A stretch of 64,000 bases of DNA, taken from assembly GCF_014905175.1 (NCBI RefSeq), contig NC_057790.1:16394469-16458468 (forward strand). The letters run 5' to 3'. Shown here piece by piece: positions 24,413 through 38,200 of this stretch. The stretch is from Aphidius gifuensis (taxonomy: Eukaryota; Arthropoda; Insecta; Hymenoptera; Braconidae). A program made the position numbers and the translations under genes. Under the pieces are notes generated by a model. That model was not told where the DNA came from. It did no database searches and saw only the letters and a list, made by a program, of their open reading frames with translations. Positions within the stretch are counted from its first letter, which is position 1. Each line of letters opens with the position of its first letter.

Positions 24413-27400
24413 CTGATAACATAAAACAAAAACGTGTAAATGTGTCAAGAATCGCGTGGTTCTCGTTGGGGCGTTGCCAGCTTCTGTTCACATGAGTTTT
24501 GTTTTGCTTTTATTTCTTTAAACAATGAAATGTGTTTTTTTATCGAACCAAAAGCACTAATTAAACGGAATTTGATGTCCAACCAATCTAGAGACGTTTC
24601 TAACCGCTAGATAGCGACACGAGTGTTTAGCACCTGCGCACTTATCCAAAACTCGTTTTTCGTTCAACCTAACCTCTTCTTGACTTAGTAAAACTATACA
24701 ATAGCGCAAAAACTAGACAGGAAACGCAAATTCTGGCCGAATGGTCTCAGTTTAATAAAAGTTTTCTTAAATTCTTTAAGCAGAATAAAATTATCATCAT
24801 TTATTAATAAATAATTGAAAGAATTTGATACATTATTCAACCCCTCCGACTTTGAAGTAAAACTATTATGAAAAATTTAAATATATATTTTAAAAATTGA
24901 AAAAAATAAAATACATGAATATTGTTTTTATCAGAGTGTGAATTTGAAAGTAACAATATAGATTTTTTTTTCGTTTTTTTTATTTATTTCTATATGGGGC
25001 GTGGTAAACTTTTTTTTTTGCGTCACGATAAAATTTTGCACGAAGAGAAAAAAAAGATAATTACAGTGTGAGATATTAAGGCCGCCGACCAAATCGATCA
25101 GATGGGCGTCAAAAATTTTTCGTGAAGAGGATATAAAGCATCCAAAAACAATTTAAAACAGAGTACACATCCAAAAATATTGTATATATATGTAGAGAGT
25201 TATTGTGCCACTACTGATAATGTAAATTTGTGTCTTTTATCCTTTAAAAAATGATAATAATTTTATTGATTCATAGTATATACATAAATACATATAAAAA
25301 ATAAGAGAAAAATAATATCTATAGGTCTATAATTTTCGAAAAAAATAAATTAACTAAATCTATAAATTCAAAAGAAAAAAAAATGAAAAAAAAAATGATA
25401 AAATGATGAGGTTGTGTATATGCATAAAAAAATATGGTGTGTTGTTGGTATTTGTCGTGGTTTCACGTGCCAATGGGGGGTCGTTCTGTAAGGTGGGACA
25501 TGAAGTTGTGGTACATTAGCTCCCCAGTTTATATTTACGACTTGTGACTCGGTCCACAAGAAGCAATGAACTGTGCATTAGCAAGAAGGCAATATGCAAG
25601 CTCTACTGTATACCACAACAGCCGTATTTATTTAAGTATGTGTGTACACAGAGTGCTTTCTATTGTCCGAAAATTAGCGTGATAAATTGTAGGACGATTG
25701 GTATGTGTGTATGGCTCGTTGATATCATACAATTTCCAACAAGCCATATATTTATTGAGGCATATATGCGTGTAAAAAATAAACCAATAAAACTCGTGAA
25801 TTTTTTATTTTTCTTTATTCTGTTTTATTGTTTAAAAATATATAAGTATACAATACATGTAAACAGGTGCATGTATATTCTTAAAGAACAGGGCACGCGA
25901 ATCTTTTGCATTATATACATTTAAATAAAGAATGATATAAAAAATGAAAAAATTCATGACGCGATGAAAAAGATTAAATTATTATAATTGTCTCGTTAAA
26001 TCCCGTTTTTTTTTTAATGTCAAATCGTTAACTTTAGTTGCCAAAAAATAAAACGTATATACACATGTGGAAAATTATACTTGTTATATATTTTAGGATG
26101 ACAAGTTTTGATCATTAAATTTATTATTTGACTTTTGATCAATTGCTTATAATTTTTTATATACATTTTATTTTTTTTAAATTTTTTATGCCTCACAAGT
26201 CGAATTGTAAATATTACTTAAATTCAAGTTGATTTAAATGCCGTATAAAATTTTTTAAATTTTTCATAAATTTATATAAATAATAATGATAATAATTATT
26301 AATATTGAGTTGAAAAAGTTTACGTGTTTTGGTAAAATATATATGTTAAATAAAAATAAAATATTTTATTATCTGATTGGAGAAACATATGCATGGAATG
26401 TTGAGTAAGTGAAAAAGCATACTGCCGGCTTGACTTCATTAACGTTCCAACAATTTTTAAGATAAGACAAAACTTAACAAGTCGTTTTGCTACAATTTAC
26501 TTTGAAAAATTTAGACATATACTTTTTGGAGATTACGCTGTTAAATTGTATAACTCTAAGAATGTATTTAACTAGAATTACCATTTTTAATCCACGTAAA
26601 ATACCATTTGATTATTCTAAAAATTTAAGGAGTCACCATAAAAGTTGTGTCATAAAATCAACAAAGAAATTTACAAATAAAATGGAAAAAAATATTAAAC
26701 AACAACTGCTTGTTAAAATCGTGAGTAATAATTTTTATTTAACGTGACATTGGAATTTTTGAAACATTATCAAATTAGCCATAGGTGTATTAACCTCCTA
26801 ACACATTTCCTCATCGGATAATTATTAAAACACACTCTTTGCACAATACCGCGCATCTTTATGATTCTTTTATTCTCACCTCGATTTTAGCTGACATTTA
26901 TTTATATTCCCTTATAAGTACACTTTGTTCCAACTGAAAATTCCCATCAGACTTTTACATTCTACAAATTGCTTCTTGAACAACCCGTTTTTTGTTTTTT
27001 CTTTTTTTGTCTTTTGTTTCCACAAAGTACGTTCTTACTTGATTCTAGAAAGCATTATTCAAAAAAACATTTGTACTAGAATATATACTGTATTGATTCT
27101 TAACTTTCATGACTGTGGTTTCAAGGGCGACATAACAGGATAAGATCTCGTATGCTTGATATTTTGATAGATAAGATAGAAGAATAATAGATTAAATTTT
27201 TTAAACTTTTAAAACTTTATATATCATTAGTTTAAATTTTCTTAACTGTGACTGGTCGCAATAAAAAACAATTGATTTAATATTAAGAATTACATTGGTT
27301 ATTGGCATTCAAAAAGATTGACTTAAGTTAAAATTTCGAAATGAAAATCATTTCGATAAATCATTGAAATAAAACGTATACTAAAAAACAGTATCTCGAT

Positions 27401-30159
27401 TATTGACTGTCATGAGACGGTAGTTTGCATAGACAAGGACATTCTTGTTGATACTCAACGCTACATGGTAATATGAAATTATTTGCATCTATCCAAGGAT
27501 ATATTCAACCCAGTAATTGCAATATATATAGTTTTTTTTTTTTTTCATATTTTCTTAACCATGAATAAATAATAGAAAAAAAATATTGACTTACTAAAAT
27601 CAAGATTGACAATGATTTGCATTGAGACTTTTGCTATCCAATTACGAAAAATTAATTCTTTATTTTTTATCAGATACTTGATACTTACTTGTATATTACT
27701 TTTTCCCTTCTACAGAGACATACATATAGTATCGAGAGATATTAGTATCCTATGTGGAGGTATACTATATATTTGACAAAATATATATTTATTTACACAT
27801 TTAATATTTTATGTATTTTTAAAAACATATAATTAAATGAATTAACAGCTAGATTTCAATTGATCCTTGTGTCTTTCTATCGTTAGTTTGTTGTATTTTT
27901 ATTGGCGACTACTGTTCAAGCTACAAACATGACATTTATTCATATAAAGTAAACAATAGAAGTCGACGACGACACTGAACATATCATCGGCTTGTAAACA
28001 ATCCTTTTTCATCCCTTGTTGTCACAACCCTCTTACGAAATACCAGCTGAATATATAGTAATAAATTACAGATGTATTAAATTCACTTATGTTCGAAATG
28101 TAAAATTTCCTGCATAATTCAACAGCTAAAAATATGTAAAGAAAACAAAATACGAAAAAGACAATCACAATGGTCCACCACAGTTTCTTCTTTGCCTGTT
28201 GAATTTATTGAAAAATATATTCAAAAAAAAAATTTTAACAAGTGCCATTCGATTGAATTAAATAAATAATGAGTGAATAAATAATCATTTTTTTTATTCG
28301 GGAGAATTATCATAGATTTATGGTTTACAACAGTTTACAACCATGGATTACATCTGTACCGGAAAACAACAGATTATTATTGTACAATATGAGCAACTGC
28401 ATTGTCCTAGGTAACTGCAGTGTCGCGTCGACACCTCATACTGTTTTGAATTACAAATGCATGAATTATGTATTTGTGTATTAGGCTTTTTTGTTAGATG
28501 ATATTTTCAAATTGTCATCAGCTTTATTCTCTTTCTAGCCACTTCAATGTATACCGTATGATTATATTTTTAAAATATTAGTGAAAAGATGATAAAATGA
28601 GATTTTAATATCTCTTCAGACTCAAAGCGTTTACATTCTATTCATTCAGTTTAAAACAAAAATTTTAATCTATACACATTGGGTTCGTAGTAAAAGTTCT
28701 ATGTATATTGAGTAATTTCTTTTACTTTTTGTTTGAATCTCAATTAAAGTTTTTAGCAAAACTTCAAACTTACTATACTTTCTATTTATTTATTATTTCA
28801 TGTTCATGAAATTTCTGACAGTTTTATCATTTACAAAAATCGTTCGCACAAATTTATTATATACTGTTGAAAATCTGTTGTTTCAATTCAATTATTTCTG
28901 TTTACTAATTCTATCTCTTTCTTACGGTCACTAACCCTAAAACTGCCTCAAGGTGGCACTCGTGGCCCTGTTCCGCTACATTGAAGAAACATGCATGACT
29001 TTGCTACCCTAACCTCTACTCGTATATATGGGACAACTTTCAACAGATATTTTAAGTTGAAAAAAGTTAAATTTCAAGGTTGAAAATGTTGTCTTCTTTT
29101 TTTTTTCATTATTTCCACATTAGGCAGAGATTTTAACTTTGATTCCTATAATTATCAGAGCTCGTTGTTTTGCGTAGAAATTATTGGTTATTCACAAGTA
29201 TCAATGTTGTTTTTTATATTTGTTTAATTATTTTTTCAAGGTTATCTTGGCATGAGTAGAAAGAAAAGTTGAAAAATACATTTATGAATTTTTATGTAGT
29301 TTTAATACGATGATGATGGGTACATAATGTGTCAGAAAGTTGTCGACTAAACATGCACAGTAGCTGTACTCGGTACTTTATATGTACATACATACTTTAT
29401 ACATATATATGTATTTATAAATACATACATATATATAAATGAAGGTATGTTAATGTGCCGCCAGACATGAAAGTTGAAGCAACAGACTGGTAGCGTCTTG
29501 TAAGGTGATTAGAGATGAATCTCACGGATTTTACGACAGTACAAAAAGATATTAATTTCATTTTTTCTATTCATTAAAACCCTTCATTGCAAACCACACA
29601 TGTTGTCCATTGTAATAAATTTTTGTTTTAAAACAATTTATATTTATATATATATTGTTATTTAATTTATTTTTCTTTTATTTCAATGAAAAAAAAAGAA
29701 TTATTAGTCGCATTTTTAAAGATTAAAATTTTATTTGATCATTTGAAAAATATTGGTTAATCATGGTGGTCATGAAGATAATGATATTGATGATAATAAT
29801 AGTGTGAAAATTTCCAAAACAGATTCAAACACTCGATGATAACGTGCCTGATCCGAAAAAAAAAACACGGTTTTACAAAGATAGTTTGCACTTGAACTGT
29901 TTGTTATGATAAACAGTTTATTACTGTTATATTATTATCAAAACAAAATATATACATATAGTATCATAATCATTGCATGAAATTGTATATCCAACAAGAA
30001 AATTTTTTTTCATTAGTATTTATGTTCAAGCAAGTGGAAGAAAATGCTTAGTTCGTTACTTCACTTGCTGTTAACTTTTTATTTTTCTATTAACGATGCT
30101 ACCATCTTTAAAGATAGTAAATAATTAAGTTAAATAACACGCGACTTATTTTCGGTGGA

Positions 30160-30191
30160 TATAAAATACAGTGCTGTTGATCTTAGTCAGT
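30160..30191 (+). promoter_or_regulatory. Putative intronic core promoter: TATA box plus TCAGT initiator
   Basis: TATAAAAT at 30160-30167 is followed by TTAGTCAGTTTT, with TCAGT at 30187-30191. The A of the initiator (30189) lies 29 bases from the first T of the TATA box, the usual arthropod geometry. It is on the + strand, 5 kb upstream of the coding exon at 35191. It could be an alternative promoter of the KLF-like gene or start a non-coding RNA. No exon boundary could be assigned downstream. Confidence 0.4.
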
Positions 30192-31479
30192 TTTCGAGTC
30201 AATGGTATAACATTTGGGTTTTGTTAAGTTGTTACAATCTGTTATTTGAAATTGTTATTCTTTAGGATAATTTACATTGAGGCAGTAAAAACATTTCAAG
30301 ATATATTATTTGTTATTCAAAAAATTTCAATTGTATATATGAATTCATATTGTGAAATTGAAATTGTTATAGTCCTGATAAAGTCATTAATGATGACGAA
30401 ATGTTGCCCATTAAAAAAGTAATTTTATAATTTATACTTTTGTTCACATACCCGCAAAAGGAATTCGTTTTATCATTTTGAAATGGACATAATTTCAAGT
30501 TATAATAATTTTTTGTTGAATTTTTTTAATAATGGCAAAAGAATGATCTGTGAAGGTAAATCTGCGAATCATTCGTGGCTGTGCAAGGACAAACTAAATC
30601 GGTGTAAAAGTACATAATGACTTTCTGACGTGTCAACAGTGAATGACCGTGTCTATGTGAGTGTGTGTTTTTTTTATTATTTATTTTTATTTGTATTATT
30701 ATTATACTATATTGTGTGAACTCTTGTGATACTTGTATGTGTCTCTCTGGTTCCCTCAACTTTGTCTGACCCTCACGGTTTGACCCCTGACAGATCCACC
30801 CATTAATCTCTTCTTTTTATTTTTTCCAAATTTTATACGCCATAATATAATGAAGATTGTAGATTTCATTTCATATAAACTATGTATAAATCCTCACAAT
30901 TTTTAGACATGAAAAAAAAAAAAAAATAATATATATTTATTGTTATGTTGATATCTTGATAACAAACATGTTACCTAACTAATTGAAATTTTTTAAATCT
31001 ACTGTATGATGTTTAACCTGTGCAATTAATTCACAGGACATTCAAATGAATTAAAAAATGATATTGTCGAATTAAATATGATAATTAACCTAGAAACATT
31101 TTGGGTATATAAGTATTTTTATTTTTCGCTACGCTCATCTGTATACATTGAAAGAAAAAAAAAAGATCAAACCGCGAAACTATTAAGCCTAGACTCGTAT
31201 CAGATCAAGATGAGTACAGCCGAGGACAGAAATGTAGCCAAGGGCTGAGAGAAAGCCACATTTTTTTCTTAGCTACATTGTTTCTCAGCCACATTTATCT
31301 CCGTTAGTATATATAATGGTTGAAACTGCAACCGCAGCTACTAACAGTTATTACTAATTTTGAATAAAATTTTCATTTATTTTTCCGCAAAGCTGAGTCA
31401 AAATAGGGCATCGTAATAACTCATGCCAAAGATCTAGCTCTTTTAGCCCTTTTTTTGAAAATAAAATAGGTATACTGTT

Positions 31480-31795
31480 CCTGCAGGTAGAAAAATTCGA
31501 CCCGACCTCATTCCGACTCATTGTTCGACTTAACCTGTATAAGCATATATTACTTCAAATAATACAATAATAGCTACAGTTAGTCAAGTCACTATAGTGG
31601 CATATTTAATTTTTCCTTTATCATTATAATATAATTATAAGAGTATACAGTCGGAGTGTACTCTTATACAGTCGGTTCTCAAAAAAATCTATTAATTTTG
31701 TAAATACTACCCTGGTAAAAATTTGTGAGCACCGCCTGCCTTTACAGGTTATGTCGGGCAACAAGTCGGACTGACTGAATTTTTCTACCATGCGT
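31480..31795. mobile_element. MITE, family 1, copy 1
   Basis: It is bounded by GGTAGAAAAATTCG (from 31486) and its complement GACTGAATTTTTCTACC (ending 31789). Subterminal GTCGGRC/YCCGAC words occur near both ends. The core from 31582 (GTCAAGTCACTATAGTGG onward, about 105 bases) is almost identical to the copy at 53595, so both are recent insertions. No reading frame. Confidence 0.75.
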
Positions 31796-34784
31796 AACAA
31801 ATATTCTGACAGTTTAAAACATAATATTTCGTTATTCTTATGATGAATTAAAAACTGTATTTTATAAATACATAATTATTTCTTAGGGAAATTATAAAAA
31901 ACTTGTATTACCTGATTTTTATTGATTCGAAGCGACAGTTTATAACAATAAGGCGTGTTAACTTTTATTTTTTTATAGAGTATATATAAAATTGTTTTTA
32001 ATTATTGTTTAAAAGAAAAACATGAAACAAAGAAGTTAAAAAAACATCAGACAAGACGACACATCTTTTCTTATATTTTTTTTTTTTTAACAAAAGTATC
32101 AGAAACGTATAATATATATAAAGGAATATAGTTATCGTATTTGGTAGTAGAAACTTGATCAACATTGTGGTAAATAAAAATTCAACGCGTTCACTATATG
32201 AGTTTCTTCTCGCATCGTAAGTCCAAGAGAGGCGGTACATCAATCGGGGCCGCAGGTTTACCTCTGCAACACAACTACATTTATATATAGGGTCACCGCG
32301 ATGACTGGAATCGCTATAGGCGATTTCTTATTACAGTGCGCCGTAGTGGCGGCAACCGATCTCTTCTTTTCCATCTTCTTTTTGTTTTAATTTATTTTAT
32401 TTTTTTAAATTCTTTTTTGTCGTTTCCCACCCTCGTGGTGATGGTGGTAGTGGTAGCATCAACAGTGAGTTAAACTTTGCAAGCTCACCGACCAAGATTT
32501 ATATACACACAAGTTCTTGCAACAAAATCTGACTACGACTGCGTTTGACTCATCAGCATCCAGTAATTGTGTGATTATACTTTTTTAAAAAAAACTAACA
32601 AAGCGTAACTATTATCTTATTTTTTTTCTTTTATCAGAAGCATGAGCTCATCAGGCATTCTCATTGTCTTTTAATTTCTTTCTTTTAAATTCTTCTATTT
32701 AATCAAAGGAATAATAAAAGGTATATTAATCTTTACCATCATGGTGATTTTTATTTATTTATATAATTTTACGTTTTACATGTGTATGATATTTCTGAGT
32801 GACCATTTGCCTTTCAGCATAATCTTGACTTTCTTGCCGGTATATGCAAACACACTCATGTGCAATACACATACATGATCTTAGATTACAACGCGGTCTA
32901 ACTTGAAGCATCATATTCTTTTTTTTTATTTATTTATTTTTCCTTCAGCTATACTATACTACGTGATAGCAACGCAAGTGCATATGTATACACATATGCG
33001 TGTGTTGTATATATGTAAGAGGTATAGGTTTCTCCTATCGTGTAGATTATACATGTATATGGAAAAACAAAGTTGAAACGACGACGACGACTCTCCCAGT
33101 CATCTCGCTAAACTCGACGCTATAAATCGAGAGGGACGTTGGGTCAAAAGCGTAGAAGATACTGATGCAAAAGATAGTCTCCACTTACAATGTTCATACA
33201 TACATATAAACATACACACATACATATAATATACATAACTATATACAATAACTTTTGGTTGATTTTGTGTATATATGTGAAACGATTGCAGTTTTTTTTT
33301 TTTAATTTTAGAAAATCTTGAATATAAAATTATATACTGTGAAAAATTTAACCTATGTTTGGATAAAAATTTTTAAAATTAAAATGAATTATACTTAGTT
33401 TCTAGAATTGAAGAATAAATTACTACTTATCAAGATAAAAAAAGATGAGTTATGTCAAGGCTAATTAGATGAATTTTTTCTTTGATATAAGAAATTTTTA
33501 TTTATGAATTTGATAGCACTGTTTAAATTTTTTTCCAGTTTAAATATATATTGATTTGTCTCTTCTTTTTATATACATATACATATAATGATAAAGAAAT
33601 GTTGAGTCAATATGTAATCCAATATTTAACCAAGAACACGTGCCAGCAGCCTCGCGTAACATGATTTAGTCGATTGCAGTGCTTGCGGGTACACGAGTTA
33701 TAATTCATAACGCCGGTAACTGGTGTCTTGGCGCCGCTTCATATCATACACACCTACATACATACATATATGTATAACACGTTCCGGTTTGATTATTCTG
33801 TATGTATATTATAGACACATAATAGATATGTAGTCTGTATATACACGATATCGCTTATAAGTGTTAATAGTAATAAACACACTTTTGCATCTATTTATGG
33901 AGATGACAGAAAGAGAAAAATAAATAGAAATAATAAAGAGAGTAGAAAACTTTTTTTAAAAAAATAGCAAATTAAAACTTTCACTGGATAAAACGATATA
34001 CCTATAGTATACTTGTAATGCTCATGTGCGTAGAAAAAAAAAATAGTATGTTATGCAAGAAATTGATTGGTATAAATATATGTTATTGAGGTAATGTGAT
34101 GTGTATACTGCCTTATTGCGGGAGCCATCAAGAATTATATATATATTATTACTTTGATGGACTCTCTGTATACAGATATATCTCACTCTTTTCCTCTTTC
34201 TAATATATATACCACCCGCAGTAATATCAAGGAAAGAAAACTAATTGCACAAACAACTGTGAATAAAAAAAAATAATATACGATACGCATTTTTTTCCTT
34301 GAAACTTTGAAAATTATACTTATCTTCTTTTTCATTGAAAAACATGTTTATACGTTGTTTTTTTATGTTTTTTTATTATATTGCATACTACAATTAGTAT
34401 AACAGGTGTAGTGTATATATATATACACTTTATTAATGAAAATTCCATGTACCGGTAAGTCAGAGCAACGTTCGACACTCGACTAAGCTGCAAATCATTT
34501 TCATAGTCATGTTTTTATGATCGAAAAATAATAATTTATCGTTAAACCCAGTTGCTTCTTGTTTAAAAGAATTCAGTAAAAGCGTTTGGTTATTATTCAT
34601 TAGAAACTAGCCATATAAGTTTCAAATAATGTTTTTACGAAAATTCATAAGCCATATTAAATATTGGATAAATGAAAAAATTAATTCTCAGTGTGGGAAA
34701 ATTTATTATTTATAAAAATTATTGTTAGTATCAATAATATATTTTATTACCATTTTGAATTACAAAGAAATTTTGTCTGTGGAT

Positions 34785-34792
34785 TATAAAAG
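34785..34792 (+). promoter_or_regulatory. Isolated TATA box (TATAAAAGGC context), weak promoter candidate
   Basis: TATAAAAGGC is a textbook TATA context. CCAGAC at 34813-34818, 30 bases on, is a poor match to the initiator. It lies about 400 bases upstream of the coding exon at 35191. The frame upstream of that exon is closed by stops before any ATG, so it would need splicing or another start codon. Confidence 0.2.
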
Positions 34793-35190
34793 GCTGCAGG
34801 TCAATACATCAACCAGACTTAAAATATAAAATCATTTTTCAAACAAACCATCAGACCAGTCGAATATTTATAAGTTGTTTTATTAATCACCATGTGGGTT
34901 AATTGGTGGTGATGCGATAGACCGACTTGTTGATACATATACTATCCACTTCATTTAAAATAATAAAATACATTGACTTGCCAATCAAGCGAATTTTTAA
35001 ATGTTCAAAATGATTTGATTCATCAATTCGATGAATTTTATCTGAGATCGTTTTAAAAGCTATGTGATGTTAGATATTGTTAAACGACCCGAAAGAAAGT
35101 ACTGTATAATAAAGATTAATATTTAAGAAAATATAAAATGTCGATTATTTATTAAATTTATTAAGATTAAAAGTTATTTTTTTTTTGCAG

Positions 35191-35280
35191 GAGGAGAGCG
35201 AGCTCTCGAGCAAGCGGTGGGCGAGTGCACCCCGCCGCCCCGGCAGCCCCTGTCATTTAGGGCCACCATCATCTGAAGAG
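35191..35280 (+). CDS. Internal coding exon of a KLF-like transcription factor gene (30 codons)
   Basis: The exon lies between a polypyrimidine tract ending TTTTTTGCAG and a donor GTTAGT. It is 90 bases, phase 0 at both ends, and strikingly GC-rich in AT-rich intron. Only one frame is open through it. It begins EESELSSKRWASAPRRPGSP and ends GPPSSEE, a Pro/Ser-rich disordered segment. Its end phase joins it exactly to the exon at 45752, giving ...SSEE-AAGPPVQLEPVDLS. The family call comes from that next exon. Alone this one shows only an N-terminal low-complexity region. Confidence 0.65.
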
Positions 35281-38200
35281 GTTAGTTTTATTTTAAATTA
35301 TCTTATATATTATAATAAACAGTACTCGTGAGGTCCACTGTAAGTTGTTGCAATAGACCTCAGTTCTCTTGCTACAATACCACGTACCGCTGCATCGACA
35401 CCATCGTTTTTTTTTTTAGTTTAAAACTGGTAGACCTTGGTAAAATTATTCGGAAGATTAACTGCACACTTGTGCCGAGAAAATAACATCATTCCCATAA
35501 TGAGCCAATAGTGGCTACCGGTCAATATTAAAAAAATGTGAGTAAATGAAACGCATTTGTCTCTTTTCATGAATGTTATTAATGTTTACCAGTTGTTCTT
35601 CATTTAGTATAACTGTTTAAGTGTGAATAAATTAATCACATAAAAGTGTGAGCATAGGAAAGGTCAAGATCAAATGAATGGCTCATGACTTAGGCCCTAT
35701 GTATTCACTGGTCCCTTGAAATTACAACAGAGCATTAAAAATTTTTTTACAAACACATCAAGAGACTTTTGGCTAGGTCAACTTTATCACTTTGTTTATT
35801 GAATATTTAAATATCCAGACGGCATTAATATGGTCCTAAAATCACTAGAATTTATCACCGTATTAAATATATAAGAATTTATTTTAAAAAAAAAAATCAA
35901 ATATATAAAAATACAAATCAAAGGAGAAAGAAATAAAATCAGTGAAACGAGTTAATGTGTTTTCCCCTCTCGTATCACTCAGCGTGTCAACATGTACACA
36001 TTTGTTGTTGTCGGTAGTTAAGGTAATAAACCAAAGAAGGTTTTCCATTTAGAAAATGTTAAACGTACGTACATGACAAGAATCCAATTCAGGATTTCAT
36101 GAATGTTCACTTTTCCTTAGCTATAATATGTAATAATTTTTTTTTTTTTCATTGAAAAAGTTGGTAAATACAATTGAGAATAAGAAAAAAGAAAAATGCA
36201 TTTTATCATTATGATTTTATGATAACTGAAAACTTTTTTAAAATTCACTAAAATGCCTTTTTTTTTAAACCAAAATTTATTTATAAAAGTTATTTCAGTG
36301 TAGAGCTATATATATGAATGAAGTTACGAGAAAAGGTGTGCTATTAGTTCAGAGCTCACTCAAGTCTTCCGGTTGTATTAGATCAGTAGAACCAGTAGTA
36401 GATTAAATATATTTGAATCAGCATCTCACTGTTCATGAGGGGTGATTATGTTACTCTGTACGTAGTGGGTGTGCATATATGTATATAGCTTATAGACTAG
36501 CTTACTGCAGTTTGTGAGTTCTTCTTCCCACGCCAATTAAACATGACTCATTAACGGCCCAATGCAAGGCACTAGCAGTAGCAACAGCAGAGAGTGCCGC
36601 TGGTCTTATAATCCCATCCAAGAAATAACACATTGTAGGATCGATGTCTGACTGTTGCAATACTCCAACCCTTCTCTCCATAAATAAAATAATATGTGCA
36701 TTGCATACCTATACTACCCAGCTTTGCTCTGATCACTACGTTCAGAAGCATGCAAACATATAATCTCACTTGATTCTTTATTTTCATTTGGTTATATATA
36801 TATATCTACAAGTGCTCTTTCTAATGGAATACCAAAGGGAGTAAGGGCCACTTTATTTCTGAGACATCGGACAGTCAGATAAAAACTAGACAGTCCTGGG
36901 AAGATAAGTTTATTCAGATTGTCCTTGAAAATATATATACACACGTATATGATCTGCTCGCTTTGAGAGGCATCTTCTTTATATTCTCATCGTCCATAGA
37001 AGACGTTTAAGCAAGCGTCAAAATTCGATTTATTTGTAATGTTCTATGTAGCTATTTTTATATATGAATTTAAACGCGTGCTTGCACGTATTTTCTTCTA
37101 TTCCATTGGTGAGATTGTAAAGACTGAGTGACTGACCATCTTCTGACTTTTTCAATTTCTTCTATTGTCTATGTATACTTGTGCGTTTGTACTTGTTCGT
37201 AGGTAGATATCAAAAGAACTTAACTTGTGCATATTTCTTCAAATCATTTTTTGTCTTAATATATATCTCTGGATAAAGACGCTTTTTGTTTCTCTCTTAT
37301 ATGCATGGTGCTTTTGTATATATTTTCTTTCATTAACTATCATATTCTTGTGTCCGAATGACTTATAATGTATTATTCAATTTGAGAGAAAAAAATTATT
37401 ATTATTTGCAATTTTTTTTTTATTAAATATAAATAATGATTCAAATGAATATATGACATGTTATTTTTTTTTATAAGATTGTTGTTTTGTTGATATTGCA
37501 TACAGAAAACTTGTGTGTAGGATATAAAATAACGGTAAGTTCTGACGTCGATTATGACGCCCCTATATAACAATACCAGCGCGTGTATATTCGGGATTTT
37601 TTTTTATTCGATAGATGAGGATATATGCCATTTGATGCACATACAACAACTATATATAATATAAACGTCTTTTATATACTTTACGTGTAGTATGCATAGA
37701 TGAATATTTATTTATTTTCTTCTTTCTAAAACAACCTGCTAACCAGAACTCTTTGTTGCTATTTTTATATTTTTGATAGAACTTTTTGCACAGAGTTAAG
37801 GGGGGAAATGGAAAAAAATAAATAACACATACTGAGTATTTCAGAGAATCCAAACAGCCACACCCAAGATTTGTCCAAGAAAAACTTTGACACATATATG
37901 CCATATATATACAACTCGTTGGTAGCTCAAATTATTGCACGATCATTTTGCGATTGCTTCCGATAGTTGGAATTTTTTCCAACTTCTTTGGCAGCCACAT
38001 AATTCTTGATGCGACACTTTCTGATTCTTTTTTATTTATATATATTATTATCTTTTTTTCTGCAGTGTATTTTGCTCCACGGGTGTCCGCTATAAAGGTA
38101 AAATTTTTTGTTAGAGTGTGGGATACATATTATATTTAAGTTTTTACTTTTTACTTTGAACAAACTACATGTTTCGATTCTTTTAAATCTTTTTTTCTCT

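Larger units (their letters stand above)
12434..35190. other. Long intron-like interval (about 22.7 kb)
   Basis: No exon with protein-like content was found. The short frames present have low-complexity, A/T-driven composition. The interval contains the mobile elements, hairpins and intronic promoter listed separately. It also has microsatellite-like TA/CA tracts, for example 29380-29440 and 33190-33250, and GC-richer islands near 16540-16710, 18880-18960, 32240-32350 and 33080-33170 that may be regulatory. A palindromic CRE (TGACGTCA) lies at 17658-17665. Confidence 0.5.

Noticed and set aside
32300..32365. Two adjacent small hairpins (AATCGC-TATAG-GCGATT and CGCC-GTAGT-GGCG) as an H/ACA snoRNA
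   Set aside because: No proper H box or ACA box at the expected positions, and the stems are too short.
34103..34176. GTATAC...GTATAC hairpin as a microRNA precursor
   Set aside because: The lower stem is strongly asymmetric (about 12 versus 3 unpaired bases), unlike Drosha substrates.
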